Below, piece after piece: positions 25,119 through 39,032 of a DNA stretch of 64,000 nt (the first letter of the stretch is position 1; each line of letters starts with the position of its first letter). A program made the position numbers and the translations under genes. The notes under the pieces were generated by a model, which worked only from the letters and a program-made list of their open reading frames with translations, did no database searches and had not been told where the DNA came from. Source of the stretch: Oscheius dolichura (taxonomy: Eukaryota > Nematoda > Chromadorea > Rhabditida > Rhabditidae); contig OW051497.1 in assembly GCA_932521035.1 (NCBI GenBank), forward strand, positions 8,618,001 through 8,682,000, in the 5' to 3' direction.

Positions 25119-27684
25119 AGTCCTGCCCTATACGGAGTATTATTAAAGACGGGCTGAGGTCGGATTGTGCGCTCGCCTCGGCTGACCTCTCCCCTGATCA
25201 CATAATCGATCATTCTCTTCATACGCCACTCTGCTCTTTTAGCGTCGGTGACTAATTTGGCGCCGACACAAGCAAAGTAAGTTTTCTTATATGTTAAAAA
25301 TGCCTATTGCATGAGAACTATCATATCTAGCTTCCCACTTTCCCATATATTTGGAGGGGGATTCATTGCAGTGTTCAAATTGATTTGACAGGAAACCATT
25401 AAACTTATCGTTCAAATTACCGCGTCAATATAACCTGACAGAGGGTGTGATTTACGGCCCCGCTCCCATCAGGCACAGTGTCCTTTTGATGTTCGTTAAA
25501 TGCTGCTGCTGCGTTCTCTCTTTGGTCAACCACCAGGCCCTGTTACCTTCTAATCCCTGTCAAGAGCGGCTCCTAATGCCCCCCGACGACATGATGATTC
25601 CCACAGTACGAATGTTTTACATGATTAATGGCACGATATTCGCCCTGTGACGCAAATAGCAGAGAGCCCCCTTGTGGCGGCGATGTCTCTTTTCTAAGGG
25701 TGGATGCCATATGGCCGGTAGATGCTTCCTATGAGCAGCTTACGCCTCTAATAGCCCATTTCTCGCTGACTGTCATCATCTCTTGTTTATATTTTCTTCT
25801 ACTCCTATTTCATATGTTGTACTCACACGCTACAAACAAGAATCTCTATTTCTTCTCCTTCCTCCCTTCTCTCGCTTAACTCCATCCCATAAGGTGTGCG
25901 TGCAATTGTGTTTGATCAGCTTGTCTGGCCATTTGGGGGCTACTCTTACACAGTGGGATCACCATGCACTGCAAACCTCTTTCCACAGGTTGGCCCCTTG
26001 TCTTTTCCATGCCCCCCTAAGAAAAGAGTGTCATCAAAAGTTTGCGCCACTGATCCGAAAAGGCTCCTTTGCGCCCTGTTGCGCATATGCCTCTTAGCCA
26101 CTTTCGGGTCCCCCGATTCCGTGGATTCCCACTGTGAAGGAGATCTTCTCTCTCACCTCAAGTGCTTTTCTATTCGAGCCTATATTCTATTCTACCCCCA
26201 CTCAGCACACCATAATAAGAATTTAAGTGGAAAAAGAAACAAATCTTTGGTCAAAGATGGCGCAAAGATTCCTGAGATTCTGTTTACCCACCCGGGTTTG
26301 ACCTATGCTTTCCCAATTAGTAAGATCCTATCGTAATCTTGGAAATCCTCTTCACCGCGGGGGAGGTCACACCCTTTCCCATGCTCTTTACCGTCGGTTG
26401 TTTGGACTGAAATTTCCCACCGTCCTCTTCCCATCCTAGTCAGTGCCCGTGTCGGCAGAGCGTGTGTCTGATAAAAAGGTGGTCAGGAAGGGAAGGTGTC
26501 CGCGGTGTCCCTTTTTGTTTTGAATTTGAAATCTTCGCCAAAAGAGTGCGTCATAGTCAGAGGGACCGAGCTCTCCCCCCTTTCTTCCAGTTTGCCTCAT
26601 TACGCTCGTCTTTGAATTTGCCGGGCTTCTTGCAGTTGATACACTCCTCCATGGCATCACTACTTTTTTGTTACAGCTAGGAGAAGGGGGGTAAATGATT
26701 TCCAAAATGACATCCCACTCCACACACGATGGACACCTGATGGACGCCAACAGGTTTTCTTTGCATGACTCTGGGAAGATTTACGTTTTCGCGGCTTATC
26801 GTAAAAATCCAGACTGTTTTTCTCCGTACCATCTCCTGCCCCCCGTTATGTTACTGTCAACACGTGGCTTGGCGCCTTATTTGGACCGAGAAGAAGGGAA
26901 ACATCTGCCGCCTATTGCCTGTGCATGTATGTTTGCACCGTTTTCTGCTGCATGTGATATCAATCGTTTTCCTGTGTTCCACTCTCATATTTTCTTCTTC
27001 TCTTCTTCTTCTGCTTCTTTTTCTCTCCTTCTCTTTGACACCACCCGTGAAATAAAAGAGAAATTTGAAACGTCAGCAGTCTTGCCCATAAGGCACGCTG
27101 TGACTGTGTTTGTTTACTCTAACTAAAATCCGTGTCTGAGAAAAAAAGAGTGGCTCTCCCGGCCAGAAGTCTTGTATTCTTTTGACGATTTAAGTTGCTC
27201 CTGGGTCACAAAGAAGCCACGACTCCAGGGACCGATTTCTACTGAGCCGGGTGTAGGGGATTGCCATCCCACTATCACCCCCCTCCCGCGCATCCTCGCC
27301 TCGTCTCATAAGCCATGAGTTATTTATGTGCTTCACAACAGATTTTGGTCACCTATAACGGCGCTAATTGTAACCCCTAATTGAATGAGTTGTTTACACG
27401 GCACTTTCCCAAGATATTTGAAAGTGCGCCGGCTATAAGAATATGCTCGTAATCGATGCTCTAGCCATCCCTGACGCTGCGCTCCTTCCCTTACTGGTAT
27501 TCTGATATCTGAGCCTCATCTCCTCCAACACTTGCCTTTCTCTTTACCTGCTTCCCGCCTCCTTCTTACCGTCTTTTCTGTCCTTGGCTACCGGCTGTCA
27601 CAGCTGCTTTCTCAGCTGTCTCTCCCTCGGACAACTCTAACCCTTTTGGATCTAACAGGAGGAGAGCCCTGTGATGTTCTTCGA

Positions 27685-30600
27685 ATGTCCCGGATGAGGG
27701 CCTACGATTTTGTTACCAATACTCCACTTCGCCTCGACGAGCACCGCGTCCTTGCCCTCGAGGATGTGGCTTTGGTGCGGACAAGTCCTCCCCTCTCGCC
27801 TCATGTCAAAGGTATGATTTGTTTTATTTAAACACATTCCCACGCTTAACTCTACTCCTTAAATGTTGTTGTCACCTCACAGATTCAGTTTGTAGAAAGC
27901 GGTGTCTAACCTATCACTCACACAAGTGACACAGTAAAAGATAATTCCGGAGGAACAATGAAGTGCCTTGCATGTTTCACAGCGGAAAGCACATAAACCG
28001 CCTTAATTGTCCACAACAAAACGCAGCCGCCCCCTACTGCCACTTCCATCACTTACAATAGACCATTAAGTAGGGAGAATCTAATTGATGACCTCCATTT
28101 CCATCTCGCTCCTTTCATACTTCCTTATCTCTTGTTGCTCTTCGAGATTAACGCCTCCTCTTCTCAGCTGGCGGATCTCGGCTATCCTCTTGAGAATTTG
28201 GGGTGTTTTTGTTGTTATCGCTTGACCTCAAAAATTTTAGAACACTTTCTCCTTTTATTCTCTTTACCTGGCAAAATAGTCCTGCTACGAGAGAGGTTAA
28301 AACGTGTTTCTTTGAAATGTGACTTTTAGACTCCAAAGCTGCTGTAATCAAGTAATTGTTGAGCTCACCTTGTTCCTGGAACCTTTAAAAGGCTTTACCT
28401 CCATTTGTTAACCTTCAAATGACTTGACCTCTCGGTCTCACGCAAATTCGCCTACGGGCTGCTGTCAATCCCTATTTTCTCATACACTTCAATGCTAATA
28501 GTGTCCATCTTTAATGTCTTCTCCGTTTCTGACTCGTTCAACTTCTCTCCCTCTCGTATTTTTAATTATCCTACTTAAATGGACAGATCTCTCGTAGCTT
28601 TTTTGACCGCCACGACAGATGTTCGCGTTAGTCTTCTCCCGTCCACTTTCTATCCACTTTCGAGTCCTTTGCCCTTCTAGACCTTTTCTATTCTTTTCTA
28701 AAAGGCGTTAAAACTTTTTTACTACGGGTTCTCAGCTCTCCAGTTGAAGAAGACTATGGTACGGCCTTGACGGGTCCATGTAAGAGTCGTATTGCCTGAA
28801 TACTAACAATCATTACTGCCAAATCCCTGACGCATCGGATCGGCAATTTCTTCCCTTCCCCCTTATTCATCTTTTGTCTTCTCCACCCGGAAGACATTCG
28901 TCACAATTGGATATTAACCAGAATATTCTGAGGGTCTAATTTGCCTTTGGGGTTAAAAAATGAACTGAAGTCTTAAAAAGGAAACGAGGCAGTGACCTCC
29001 CGCAAATGATAACATATGCTGGAGTCCTTTTTTGTGCCCTTTGAGCTGAAAACTCGGATTGACGACGCTACTAGTCGCGCCTAATGTCACAAATTTGGTT
29101 TCGTCTCGATTGTCTTCCATGTAGTCCATGGGCATGTGTTCGTTGTTTTCATGAATATTTGGCTCCGGGTCTTCCCTGTAATCCCATTATCTCCAGCTGA
29201 TTTTCTTAATTTATCGGGAAAAAACGTCCATTTCGGACGCACAAAGAAGATCCAATGATTGGAGATCCCCCCGGTGTTCCCCCTCCTTATTAGTTTAACT
29301 TTCATCTGCCTATTTCAGCTTCCATTGGAAGGGCTATGGTGGAACGATGTGTCGTAGTCCACCGAACTACAGAGGGCTACGGCTTTACGGTTACTGGAGA
29401 GAATCCTGTTTATGTACAGATGATCAAGCCTAATGGACCTGCACATTGCGCCGGTGTCCGGCAAGGAGATCGCATCTTAAAGGTATTATTTTCCCGCCTG
29501 TTTCCGGCCTCCCACACCTTATGTTCTATATCCGACCTATTTCCCTGTTTGTTTATTTTTCGCTTTTGAAAGGGAAGGAAGAAAAATGAGAGCTTGGTAG
29601 CATCTCGTGTCGAATTCTTTAGTTTTATGGGGCCAACTCCATCCGGAAAAACAGATTACAAATGTTCATTAATGGTCTTGCCCAGAAGAAAAGAACAATC
29701 TAAATTGTCTCAAGCCCCAGACGAAGAACAGATTAAAACGAGAATAAATGCTTATTTTTAGGTAAATGGCATGCCGGTGACGGCCAGCAATCAGCAAGAA
29801 GTCGTCCGAATGATCTCAGGTAAGACCCAGGGGCGCCGTATTCGTCAAGTGGTTGTATCTTTGGTGCAGATACTATCACTCAGATCTCCCCTGGCAATTG
29901 GAATATTTATCCTTAGCCGGCAGCTCGAATTGATGACTCCGGCGCAGCGGGGCTAAGGGTTGTGTCACGGCGGCGACACAACAAGATGACGGTTTTGGAA
30001 ATCTGAGGGTCATTCTGATAAAATAATGAAGTCGTCTAGACATGAACGGGTTTCAGGGGGTCAGAATGTCGTCCTCACGTTGCTGGGCAAACCGCTGGAG
30101 AGTTTACCCTTCTTCAATGCTCCTGATCTTCCAACAGACACTAAACTCTCTCCAGATAATCAGTTCGAAGTAAGTGTGAAACGTCTCCTTCCTCCTTTTT
30201 GTGTTTTGTGTCTTTAAGGGATTACATTTCATAAGACCACCATATACAAAAAAATTCTCTTTGCAGGGAGGCAAGGATGATTGGAAGAGGAGACGGAAAG
30301 AACTGCTGGGTCAGATGCTAGACGATGAGAGGCGACATGTCGAAGTTAGTTTGTTTCTTGGGAGGAGCTGCTTTTATAAACTGACACATTTGGGCTCTCC
30401 TTCTGCCTATTTCGTCTCCTTCATTGGCTTTTTCCTCTCCTGATTTTAAAACAAAAAGCAGACAGCGCGTCCACCTCGACGCCGGCGAGACCTCCCAGTG
30501 GGCAATTCAAAAACTTGAATGGGGGGATATCCCATCCAAATCCAGGGATACCAACAGACTTCTGTCTGAAATCAATGCGATGCTGCCAAACAGACTAGCC

Positions 30601-33600
30601 CGCGCGACCGCCATAATCCCCCTAATTTTGCTCGTTTCTTCGTTCGACGCTGCTTGTTAACACAGCTCAGATTTACTATGCGGCCGGGAGACCCCGAATC
30701 CTCGCGACACCCACACTCCTCAACTTCCCCGGGGTATTCTCTCGTCTGTCGCTTTTGCTGCTGTTCTTCCCCCCTCCCAAATATGTGACACCGTGCTAGT
30801 GTCCATAGAACGACCCTCATCATCCAGTCATCTCTTCCACTAACCCATCTTCCGTTTGCAATTCTTCTTCCTGGTTTTTTGACCATACCCAAATTACACA
30901 CGGGGGATAAATGGTTCATTGAAATTAATCAGCCACCACAAGACCAAACGATAGAATCAAAAAGGAAAAAAGAAGTAGCTCCGAGAGTGGTTTTTCTAGC
31001 CGCAAACTGATTAGTCTCTTTGTCCGAGCAGGGAAAGTCAAACACGGCCAGTGAGACATCCTCGTTCTCTAGACTCAGACAGCCTTCTCATATCTTCTTC
31101 CTCTCCCAATTTTTGATATATTGCTTGTCCACCCACCCCTGTAGAATTTACAATTACAATCTCAATCTCCTGCCGGCAAATGAACCCCCGGGGCCATTGT
31201 AATTCAACGGCAACCATCCGACCACCGTCAGGCGACAAATTTAAGAAAGCTGTATTGATAATGAATTCATATTATTCCCCTTTACGGACAGTCGGCTATA
31301 CGATGGACTCATTTGTCAGACCATTCGTATTCCGCTGTTTCCAATTCTGGAGAAGTGGACAGGTTGCCTTTTACGTTCTTAAAAAATTAGACACCCCCCT
31401 TTAAAACTAACTTCCATTAGGAAAATTCCGTTTTGGGGCAATTAGCATCATCTAGAGACGTTATATACAATATACCAGTGGAAGTTGGTTTACATGAACA
31501 AAACCCCATTTTTACTACTTATACTAGCTAGATATTAGCCGTGGCCTTTCCATTGTCAAATAATTGCTAATTCTATACAGCTGGCCACTTTTGCAGCTTG
31601 AGAAGCGCTTCCTCGTTCGGATGAAAAACAGACAATTATAAACAATTGCTTATTTTTTGTGATCCAACAAGTTCCTTTGTTTCTAGGATCTTCGAACATC
31701 CAGTGAAAACGGGGAGAAGATAGAAAAGTCCCGGAGTCGCATCGTCTCCCTCCAAAGTCAACTGCGAAACGTCGAGGAAGAAGGTCGCTGGAACCAGGTT
31801 TATTATATGCGTTCTGTCAATCCGGACACCTCTTTTTTAGCCGTCGACAGCCATGGACCTTGACAGCGAGGACGAGGAAAATGAGTACATGGTTCCGGTG
31901 AGCGATAGTCCCCTTTTCCTTCCTAGACCTCCAGGAAATTTTAATGTTTTGAAAGTGGGAGCGATGTTTAGTGATCCATAGGTGTCAGGGGAATTTCGGT
32001 GCTTCTATTAGAAAAAGATGATTGATAATTTTTGAACAGAAAAAGATTATAAACCGCGATAAAAACGGAATAGACGTGGTTGAAGTCAACTTGTTGATCT
32101 CGAGTTTCAGAATGAGAATAGCGGGCCATTTGCCAATTTGGCCAAGTTGAAGGAGCACCCGGCCCATATGGCCGTCTTCATCAACCATCTCCTCAATAAT
32201 GCCAGCCCTAACAGCTTGGTAAGGGCTGATTTGGACCAAGGATAATGAACCATCTTTAGTTTTATTATATCATCACAGACGGGTTCACACAAACAGCCCA
32301 GGGCAATGCGAAAGAATATCGACGGTGGGCCTTTGAGATCTTCACGACCTTCATCATCCCTAATTCTCCTATGTGCATTCCCAACTCGGATCAGAGTATA
32401 ATCCAGCCCATCGATAAGGTACTTGACATCCGGAAGGTCCTCTAAAAGTGATTCCTTTAGGTCTTATCCACGACAATGGACCACATTACGGACTCTGACA
32501 TTGAAACTTTGAAGCGGGTATTCGTCCCGGGCAGAAACCGAGCAGTGCAAGACATCAACGAACATCTAAACGACTTCCGGCAGAAGCTTCAGTTAGGTCA
32601 GCATTCAACTGCGCTAGCTAGAACAAGTGAGCATAGTTGCCGTCTGCTTTTTTGCCCGTGTCAGCTGAGAAAATTGAACACGATGACATCATTTAGGTCT
32701 GGGTACTGTATTCGACGCTAACCAGTTGTCAACGTTGGCCAGAGGTGATGCAGCAGCAGAGACTAAAGTATGCAAACGCATAATTTGAAAATTCGATTTA
32801 AAAATTTCAGGCGGGTGAACAGATCCTCTTCCGTGCATTGGAGAATATTGCCGGTTCTTCTTCCGACTTTGACAGTTGCGATTTGAAGACCCAGGCTACG
32901 ATCGCTACCCTCGCTACAATAATAAGGGTAAATTAAAAATTATGTTCATTCACATCGTGCTTATTTCAGCTAATAATTGGAAAGCCATCTAGCTCTACCT
33001 GGGACAAACTACTGGATCGGTATCCCCAGCTTTTGCAGAAAGATCGGAGTGGGAAACCAAGAAAACCACCAAGTAGTATCAAGACAAAGACCCAGGTAAA
33101 AAGGAAGACATACAATTTATAGTTTTTTTTCAGGTGAAAGGACACTCCTTTGTATTTAATCAAATAAACACTGTACATTACTGCTACCAATGCAGGGATG
33201 CCGTTTGGGGCTTGCTACCATGGTGCTACTTTTGTAATAGTAAGTGTTTTACATATTTCCCCTGCATAAAATTAATTTAGATTGTGACGTGAAGGTTCAC
33301 GCTCAGTGTACGTCATCTCTAGCAGATGCATGTTACCCTGTGAGTCAAGGGAAGTCGAAAGGAGTCCTGAAAGGACGGAAGTTGTTGGGAAAATCCGACC
33401 ACGATGATGACGACTCCCGGCTGGATCATGGAGCCAAGTCAACGAGTTCAGATAGTGGAATTGGACAGGATATCCACGACAAAACAACGGTTGGTAGATC
33501 TCAAAGCATGAAGGTTCGTCTTATAAAATATTCCTCTCTTCAACTTTTTTTTCCAGCAAATGATGTCCCATCCAGACGAACAAAGAACCCCACAGAAGTC

Positions 33601-36325
33601 TCGACACGCAACCACATGGGGTAACGATCTCCCGCTGGCAGAAGAGGAAGAGGACTACTCTGTTCGAGGAGTCGGAATCCGTAAGCGCTCTATTGATGGT
33701 CGCTCTGAAGCCAGGTAAAATTGTTATTTTCTAAGTTGGCCAATAATAATTTTAGATCCTTTGAAGGGAATAGTAGATTCATGTCATCGGATTTGCAAAG
33801 TATCAGCGGCAGTTCGGGGATATCCCAACTTTCCCATCACAGTATGCCGGAGAGTGAGGTGAAGCGGATGGTGGAGAGGATAAACGCCCAAGCTATTGCT
33901 GAAGGAGACAGCGATATGGAGGTCGAGAGTGAAACTCCCGCTTTGGATCAACTGGTTGGCTGGGATGTTGTAAAACACCTAAAGCCCAAAGAGAAGAAGA
34001 GGCAGGACTTCATAAATGAACTCTTCCATACGGAACGAACCCACGTCCGGAATCTGAAAATCCTCATGAAGCTATTCTACAAGCCGATGTTGACAAACAA
34101 TGTCGTTTCGCCCGAAGTGCTCTCGTTGTTATTCGCCAACTTGGAGCAACTGATTGATGTACATAGTAAAATGAGCAGAAAGATGAGGGAAGCCTGTGAG
34201 ATGTTCAAGAGGGATCCTACACTTCATGGACCATTTGGAGACATCGGCTCGATGGTGGAGGGCATGTTTTTGGGAGAGGAAGGAGATCGCCTGATGCAAG
34301 TGACCTCCGTCTTTTGCCAACATCAACAGCATGCATTGGAGATTCTTCGATCCAAAATAGAGTAAGCCGCCTTAATTATTTCCCATAACAATCATTGTTA
34401 AAGGCAAAAGAAAGACAAAGAAGACAGTTTGAGTCGTTTCCTAGCCGAAGCCGAATCTCATCCAATCTGTAGAAAACTCCAATTAAAAGATATGATTCCT
34501 GTTGAAATGCAACGGCTTGTGAAGTATCCCCTGCTCTTGGAAGGCATTGCAAAGTATACAAATGAGCCAAGCGAAGTGACCATTTCTTCTCGTTGTTTAT
34601 ATAAACAGTATTTAGGAGCTTGAATGTATTCTGAGAGCCGTAACTGCTGCTAAAAGGACGCTTATTGCTGTGAATACTGCTAAACGCAATGCGGAGAATC
34701 TCCGACGGCTGGAAGAATTGCAAAGGAAGATGGACACGACGCCATTTGAGAGAGAAAATCTTAACCATGACCTGCTCCCATTCGATTTGACAAAGTATCA
34801 GCTGATCCATGATGGCCCCCTGACGTGTCGATTCAATAAGAGCAAGACAGTGGAATTTCACGTCATCCTCCTGGAACAGTACTTAATTTTCCTGACGAAA
34901 GCCAGCGATGGAACGAGACTCCTCCTCAAGGTGAATACGAATTTTTGCCAAACAAGTTAAATCTTTTTCAGTCTCTCGAGCCGACTAAAGAACAAAAATG
35001 GTCGCCAATTGTCCGCCTTGCCCCATTAATAGCAAAGGAGAAAGCGAATGACAAGAGGGCCTTCTTCCTAGTCTGGAATAATAACAACGGTGCTCAAATC
35101 TTCGAACTCGTCGCGGCTACAGCTACTGAACGAAAAACGTATGTTTTTGCCTTCAGGACTCTTATCGATTCACCTATCCATTTTGCTTATTTTGCCCCAT
35201 TGTTCTGCCCTTATATGGCCTAACAAATCATGCTGCCGTTTGCCTCCCCCACGCGGGGTCCCCCGGGTCCGCTCTTCGCTGCCTTCCGGCGCATCTTGGT
35301 CGCTGCCCTAATGCTGCTTTTTTAGAGATTGAGACCTCTATTTTTATGACGAGTTTATATTTCAGATGGTTCAAGTTGATGTCCGATCAGATTGAAAATG
35401 ATAAGAAACATCAACGTCAAGGCTATGAGTGAGTTCTCCTTGCTTTTATTGAGGTTTATTGCCGATTTTATAGAACTCCATTTGAAGTGACGACGAATAC
35501 TACGGATAATTCTGACGGAATGGCCAAGGTTCATGTTCTGACACATCCGCGGCTTGTCAACGCTTCGGAGATCACAATACAACAGCCGACTGTCTTGGAA
35601 CATGCACAGCCTGTGCTGACGCCCATCGAGCGATTGAAGAGAAGTGATGATGCCATTCTTCAGGCTCTTCTGATGAAAGAGAAAATCCTCGCCGAATTCC
35701 TGGCAGGTGACAAGGTAAGCCTTTTCTGTTAGTTGTCCAACCTTCAACATCTTTTAGAAAGGAAAGACTGACGAGCTTGAGAAGCTGACGGAGCTCCTTG
35801 GCGGCCTAGCCGTAGCTGACTTGAAGCAGCGTGACTCGAAGGAGTTAGCCATGTCTGCAATTGTGCACGGAAATCGGCTATTGGACTCCATCAACAACGC
35901 AATGAAGGCCCATAAGGAATCAGATGACACGAACTCCGGTCAAGCCGTTCTCGTTTTAGATGACAACGAGCGTCACCTTCCCGGTGTTCCCTGCTATAAG
36001 GTAGAAATAAGCGCACCCGCTTAACAAAAGTATTTTCAGCTTACTGCTATTGCTGCTCCTCTTATGAATCATCTCAAGGCTTTAATGCAAGTGATCCTGG
36101 ATCAACAAAATGAAGTCGCTGCTTTACGGCAACAGGTCTACCACTACAAGGCAAAACTCCCTTATGAAAGGACTAGATAAATTAACCCTTTAGGAGCTGC
36201 TCGAGACAGGTCAAAGAGACCGTTCTGTAAGTGAGGAAACTCTAACAGAGTATTCTGGAGACCCAATGGAACGTAAATTGATGACCAAACGCCAACGGAC
36301 CCCCTCCATCCAGCCTGTGACCTAG
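27685..36325 (+). CDS. rhgf-1: Rho guanine-nucleotide exchange factor, PDZ-RGS-C1-DH-PH (RHGF-1 / PDZ-RhoGEF-LARG family)
   Basis: Twenty-five exons (27685-27811, 29319-29482, 29762-29819, 30057-30169, 30267-30344, 31687-31797, 31841-31897, 32111-32218, 32260-32418, 32461-32596, 32697-32767, 32811-32927, 32970-33095, 33134-33239, 33281-33513, 33557-33714, 33756-34361, 34404-34575, 34616-34930, 34972-35138, 35366-35428, 35474-35714, 35758-36000, 36040-36135, 36194-36325) join in phase to 1318 residues. Domains: PDZ (about 53-127, GYGFTVTGENPVYV), LH-type RGS (237-440, LKEHPAHMAVFINHLL), C1 zinc finger (476-530), DH (about 720-925, DFINELFHTERTHVRNLKIL) and PH (about 950-1075). The C-terminal part is helical. 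The family couples Galpha12/13 to RhoA. The nematode member has this exact order including C1, which mammalian relatives lack. The start is the first ATG after a TAACAG acceptor 26 bases upstream; a further upstream start is possible. Introns of 1.5 and 1.3 kb sit in the PDZ half. Confidence 0.94.
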
Positions 36326-36625
36326 ACTTTGTTGCTTTCTCTTTCCCCCTGTTCTCATATCTCCCTTAAATCTGTAGTAAACACCAAAGTTCTTGTTTTT
36401 TTCTCCCCTCCTTCCCCTCCATCTATATCGGGTTTTTGCCCAATTGCCAAATTGCTCATTTTATTTTCTCTCTCTCTCCCCGTTTAGACCGAGCCAGGTT
36501 TTAGTATTAAAAAACAAAAAACCTATCATCGTGTCATTACTCGTTTTGCCGGTGTTGTTGAAACAAAAAATTGTGCAGTAGTATTGTAGATAATTATGTA
36601 AAATTCGGTTTTAATGAAACTTGGC

Positions 36626-36631
36626 TTTATT
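36626..36631 (-). terminator. polyadenylation signal of the VWA gene
   Basis: AATAAA on the minus strand 32 bases after the stop. The RhoGEF gene converges from the other side, leaving about 340 bases between the two stop codons. Confidence 0.7.
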
Positions 36632-36662
36632 TTATCTATTACACATGACCACGGGGAGGGAG

Positions 36663-38894
36663 TTAGCGACATTGGAGCCGGTTAAGGAGCTTCCTTTTTA
36701 ACACTTCTACTTCTTCTTCGGCAATATAAAGATGGGATTCGTCTCCAGCAACTTCCAAAAGGGTCGGGCTAAAAAATACAACAGTTTGCCTTTTAATGCC
36801 AACAATTACATGTTGCTCAAGTGGGCCAAGCTGGCGACAAACACCTCCACATTATGTTGGGCTCGTATGTTCGCGGCAGGTTCACGTACAGCATCATGGG
36901 AAAAGCTATAAGATTGCGTGCCGACTTATTAGTGAAATACCCATCGCTCAAGACGATAACAATAGTTGGAACACTCTTCCTTCTCGTTTCCAGTTGAAGC
37001 AACACCATCTCCAAAGCACTACCAATATAAGTCGTCCCTAAACACGTCTCATTTCTTCCTTTTTTGTTATAACCTGTAAAATGCCTCAGACTGTTAAACG
37101 CCTTTATGATCTCTTCATTATGTTTGAAACTCGCAAAGTCGCGCTCCATCTTTTGTAACTTTGCTCCAGCAAATTGTATAAATGCTACTCTATGGAACTG
37201 TTCCTGCAGACTGACACTGCCAAGGATAGACGAGAGAAAGTCCTAGATATCGGTTAGTATTGATGTAACGGTAGAGTACCTTCTGTTTTTCGTAAACGGT
37301 CCCAATGGAACCGGAACTATCAACAACAAAGAGGATATCCATTGGACAACCGGAACTGTTAGAATTGGCTGCAAGGGGAAAGTACTAAAATGGAAGTTGT
37401 TACCTTTATTGTTGAACGCGAACCCTCTTGCTGTTGTTTCTTGGAATAACTTTGTAAGAGTAGTTGTTCTTGATTTCGGCGCGTTTGTCGCTGTTGTATG
37501 GGACTTAGATGTCACTCGAGTAGACACCGTCACTGTAGAAGGTGGTTCACTTCTAGTGGGCACAGGTGACGTTGTTGATAGATTTACTTGAGTTGTTGTC
37601 ACGGCCAACCCATTTATTGCAGGAGCTGTCTTCCAAACAAACATTATTCAAAATACAACCTGGGCTTACTTTTCCAAGAACCTTGAATCTCTTTCTAGGT
37701 GGCGGGGCTCGGTTTGTCGTTGCTTCTTCTACCACTTCCATTGACGATGATCTGATGCTGACGGTAGGTGGCGCAGTAGTGGAACTGGTGCTGGATGTAG
37801 TCGTAGACTTCCTTCTCCTAACGATTCTCCTCACTTTCTTTCCATCGGGCCTGGTTATCTGTATACTAATAGTAAATTAATTCAGAAGGAAACTAACGAT
37901 TTCTTCTTTGACTATAGCTCCACCTTTGCCCTTTCGTCGCACAACTCTAATCCTTCTTCTTTTCTGTTTGCTCTTCACAGGTACCTTCATTTCTATGGTC
38001 TCGGGATGTTCAGTTACGGTAACTATTGTGGTCGTTTCAAAGTCATTTTCTATCAAGCCCTGTGAATTTCATCGTCAGAGGATTCGTACAATAGCTTACT
38101 GTGCATTTCCTCGAAGCTTCGACATCCATTGTAAGATGTTCGTTGAACCGATACAAATCAGCGGGGCTAAATCCGGGAAAAACGCTCCTATGTTTTGTGT
38201 TCACTTACCCGAAGACGTTATCTGCATCTCCTGCGATCTTCTGCATTTCTGGGACGAATCCATTCGTCCCGACACTGATAACGTAGATATTCACTCCTTT
38301 CACATCTCGGAGTCTGCTGGAAGGCACATTAGGATCATCTATCGACAGGCCATCCGTAAAGAGCACAATAATTTTGGAAGCATTAGCTCTGAATAAAAGT
38401 ATTCAAGAAGAGTGATGGGTATTAAAACCTCGCTCCTTTCATTGCCGAGAAGAGTTCAATTTCTGCTTGGTTCAAAGCAGCTCCTGTTTTAGCTACTCCT
38501 GAATGGAATTCGATTAGGTCTACCTTCTTTATGGCTTCTGTTTTATCATCATTACTATCCAAACTGAACTCTACTATTGGAGTAGTAGAGTATCTGAAGA
38601 ATATCAGGAGAATTTAAGTAGAAATGCTTACTGTAAAAGCGCTACTCTGACAGCATCCTGATGTACTGGGAGATTGTTAACTATAGCTTTGATCCAGTGA
38701 ATCTCTTCAGAGTAAACGTCATCAACACCGCCCGACGTGTCCAAAAGAAAAGCGATGTCCAGTTGGGGAGGGCATGTATCTAAACTAGGGGTTGAAAAAA
38801 GAAAGGCGAAGCATCTACCGGGGTCCAAAACATTTATCACTCTGACATCAGCCTGTATAAAACCCAAAATGGCGATCAATAGCCAACATTTCAT
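36663..38894 (-). CDS. secreted protein with two von Willebrand factor A domains
   Basis: Thirteen exons (38819-38894, 38632-38779, 38429-38593, 38209-38388, 38100-38166, 37898-38059, 37670-37858, 37404-37629, 37280-37368, 37074-37242, 36941-37037, 36810-36905, 36663-36768) join in phase to 589 residues; several introns are only 35-40 bases. A signal peptide (MKCWLLIAILGFIQA) is followed by VWA1 (about 28-212), a basic stretch with RRRIRVVRRKGKGG and VRRIVRRRK (about 230-290), a Thr/Ser-rich mucin-like linker (330-404) and VWA2 (about 411-560). VWA2 keeps an intact metal site motif (DSSGS, then LSDG). VWA1 reads DTSGG in place of DxSxS, so its metal binding may be lost. VWA domains bind ligands and matrix. 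An extracellular adhesive or cuticle/matrix role is inferred; no orthologue is named. Confidence 0.88.
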
Positions 38895-39032
38895 AGTATT
38901 TTCAGGAAAATTTCGGGGAAAGGAGAACGAAACACGCAAGCTGGATTTTATTACTACTTCTCCGATTATCTGCAGCGGAATCGTTAGATTTACGCGATAC
39001 ACATCGACCTCAATTAATAACTCGTTGGTCTA

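Larger units (their letters stand above)
21729..27658. other. long pyrimidine-rich non-coding stretch upstream of the RhoGEF
   Basis: About 6 kb without a confident gene. From roughly 23.9 kb onward the plus strand is strikingly rich in C and T runs (TTCTTC, CCCTCCC, TTTCCC), and plus-strand open frames give Leu/Ser/Phe/Pro-rich shadows. One exon-like block is described separately (22401-22532). The likeliest reading is the promoter and large first intron(s) of the RhoGEF gene. Confidence 0.45.
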
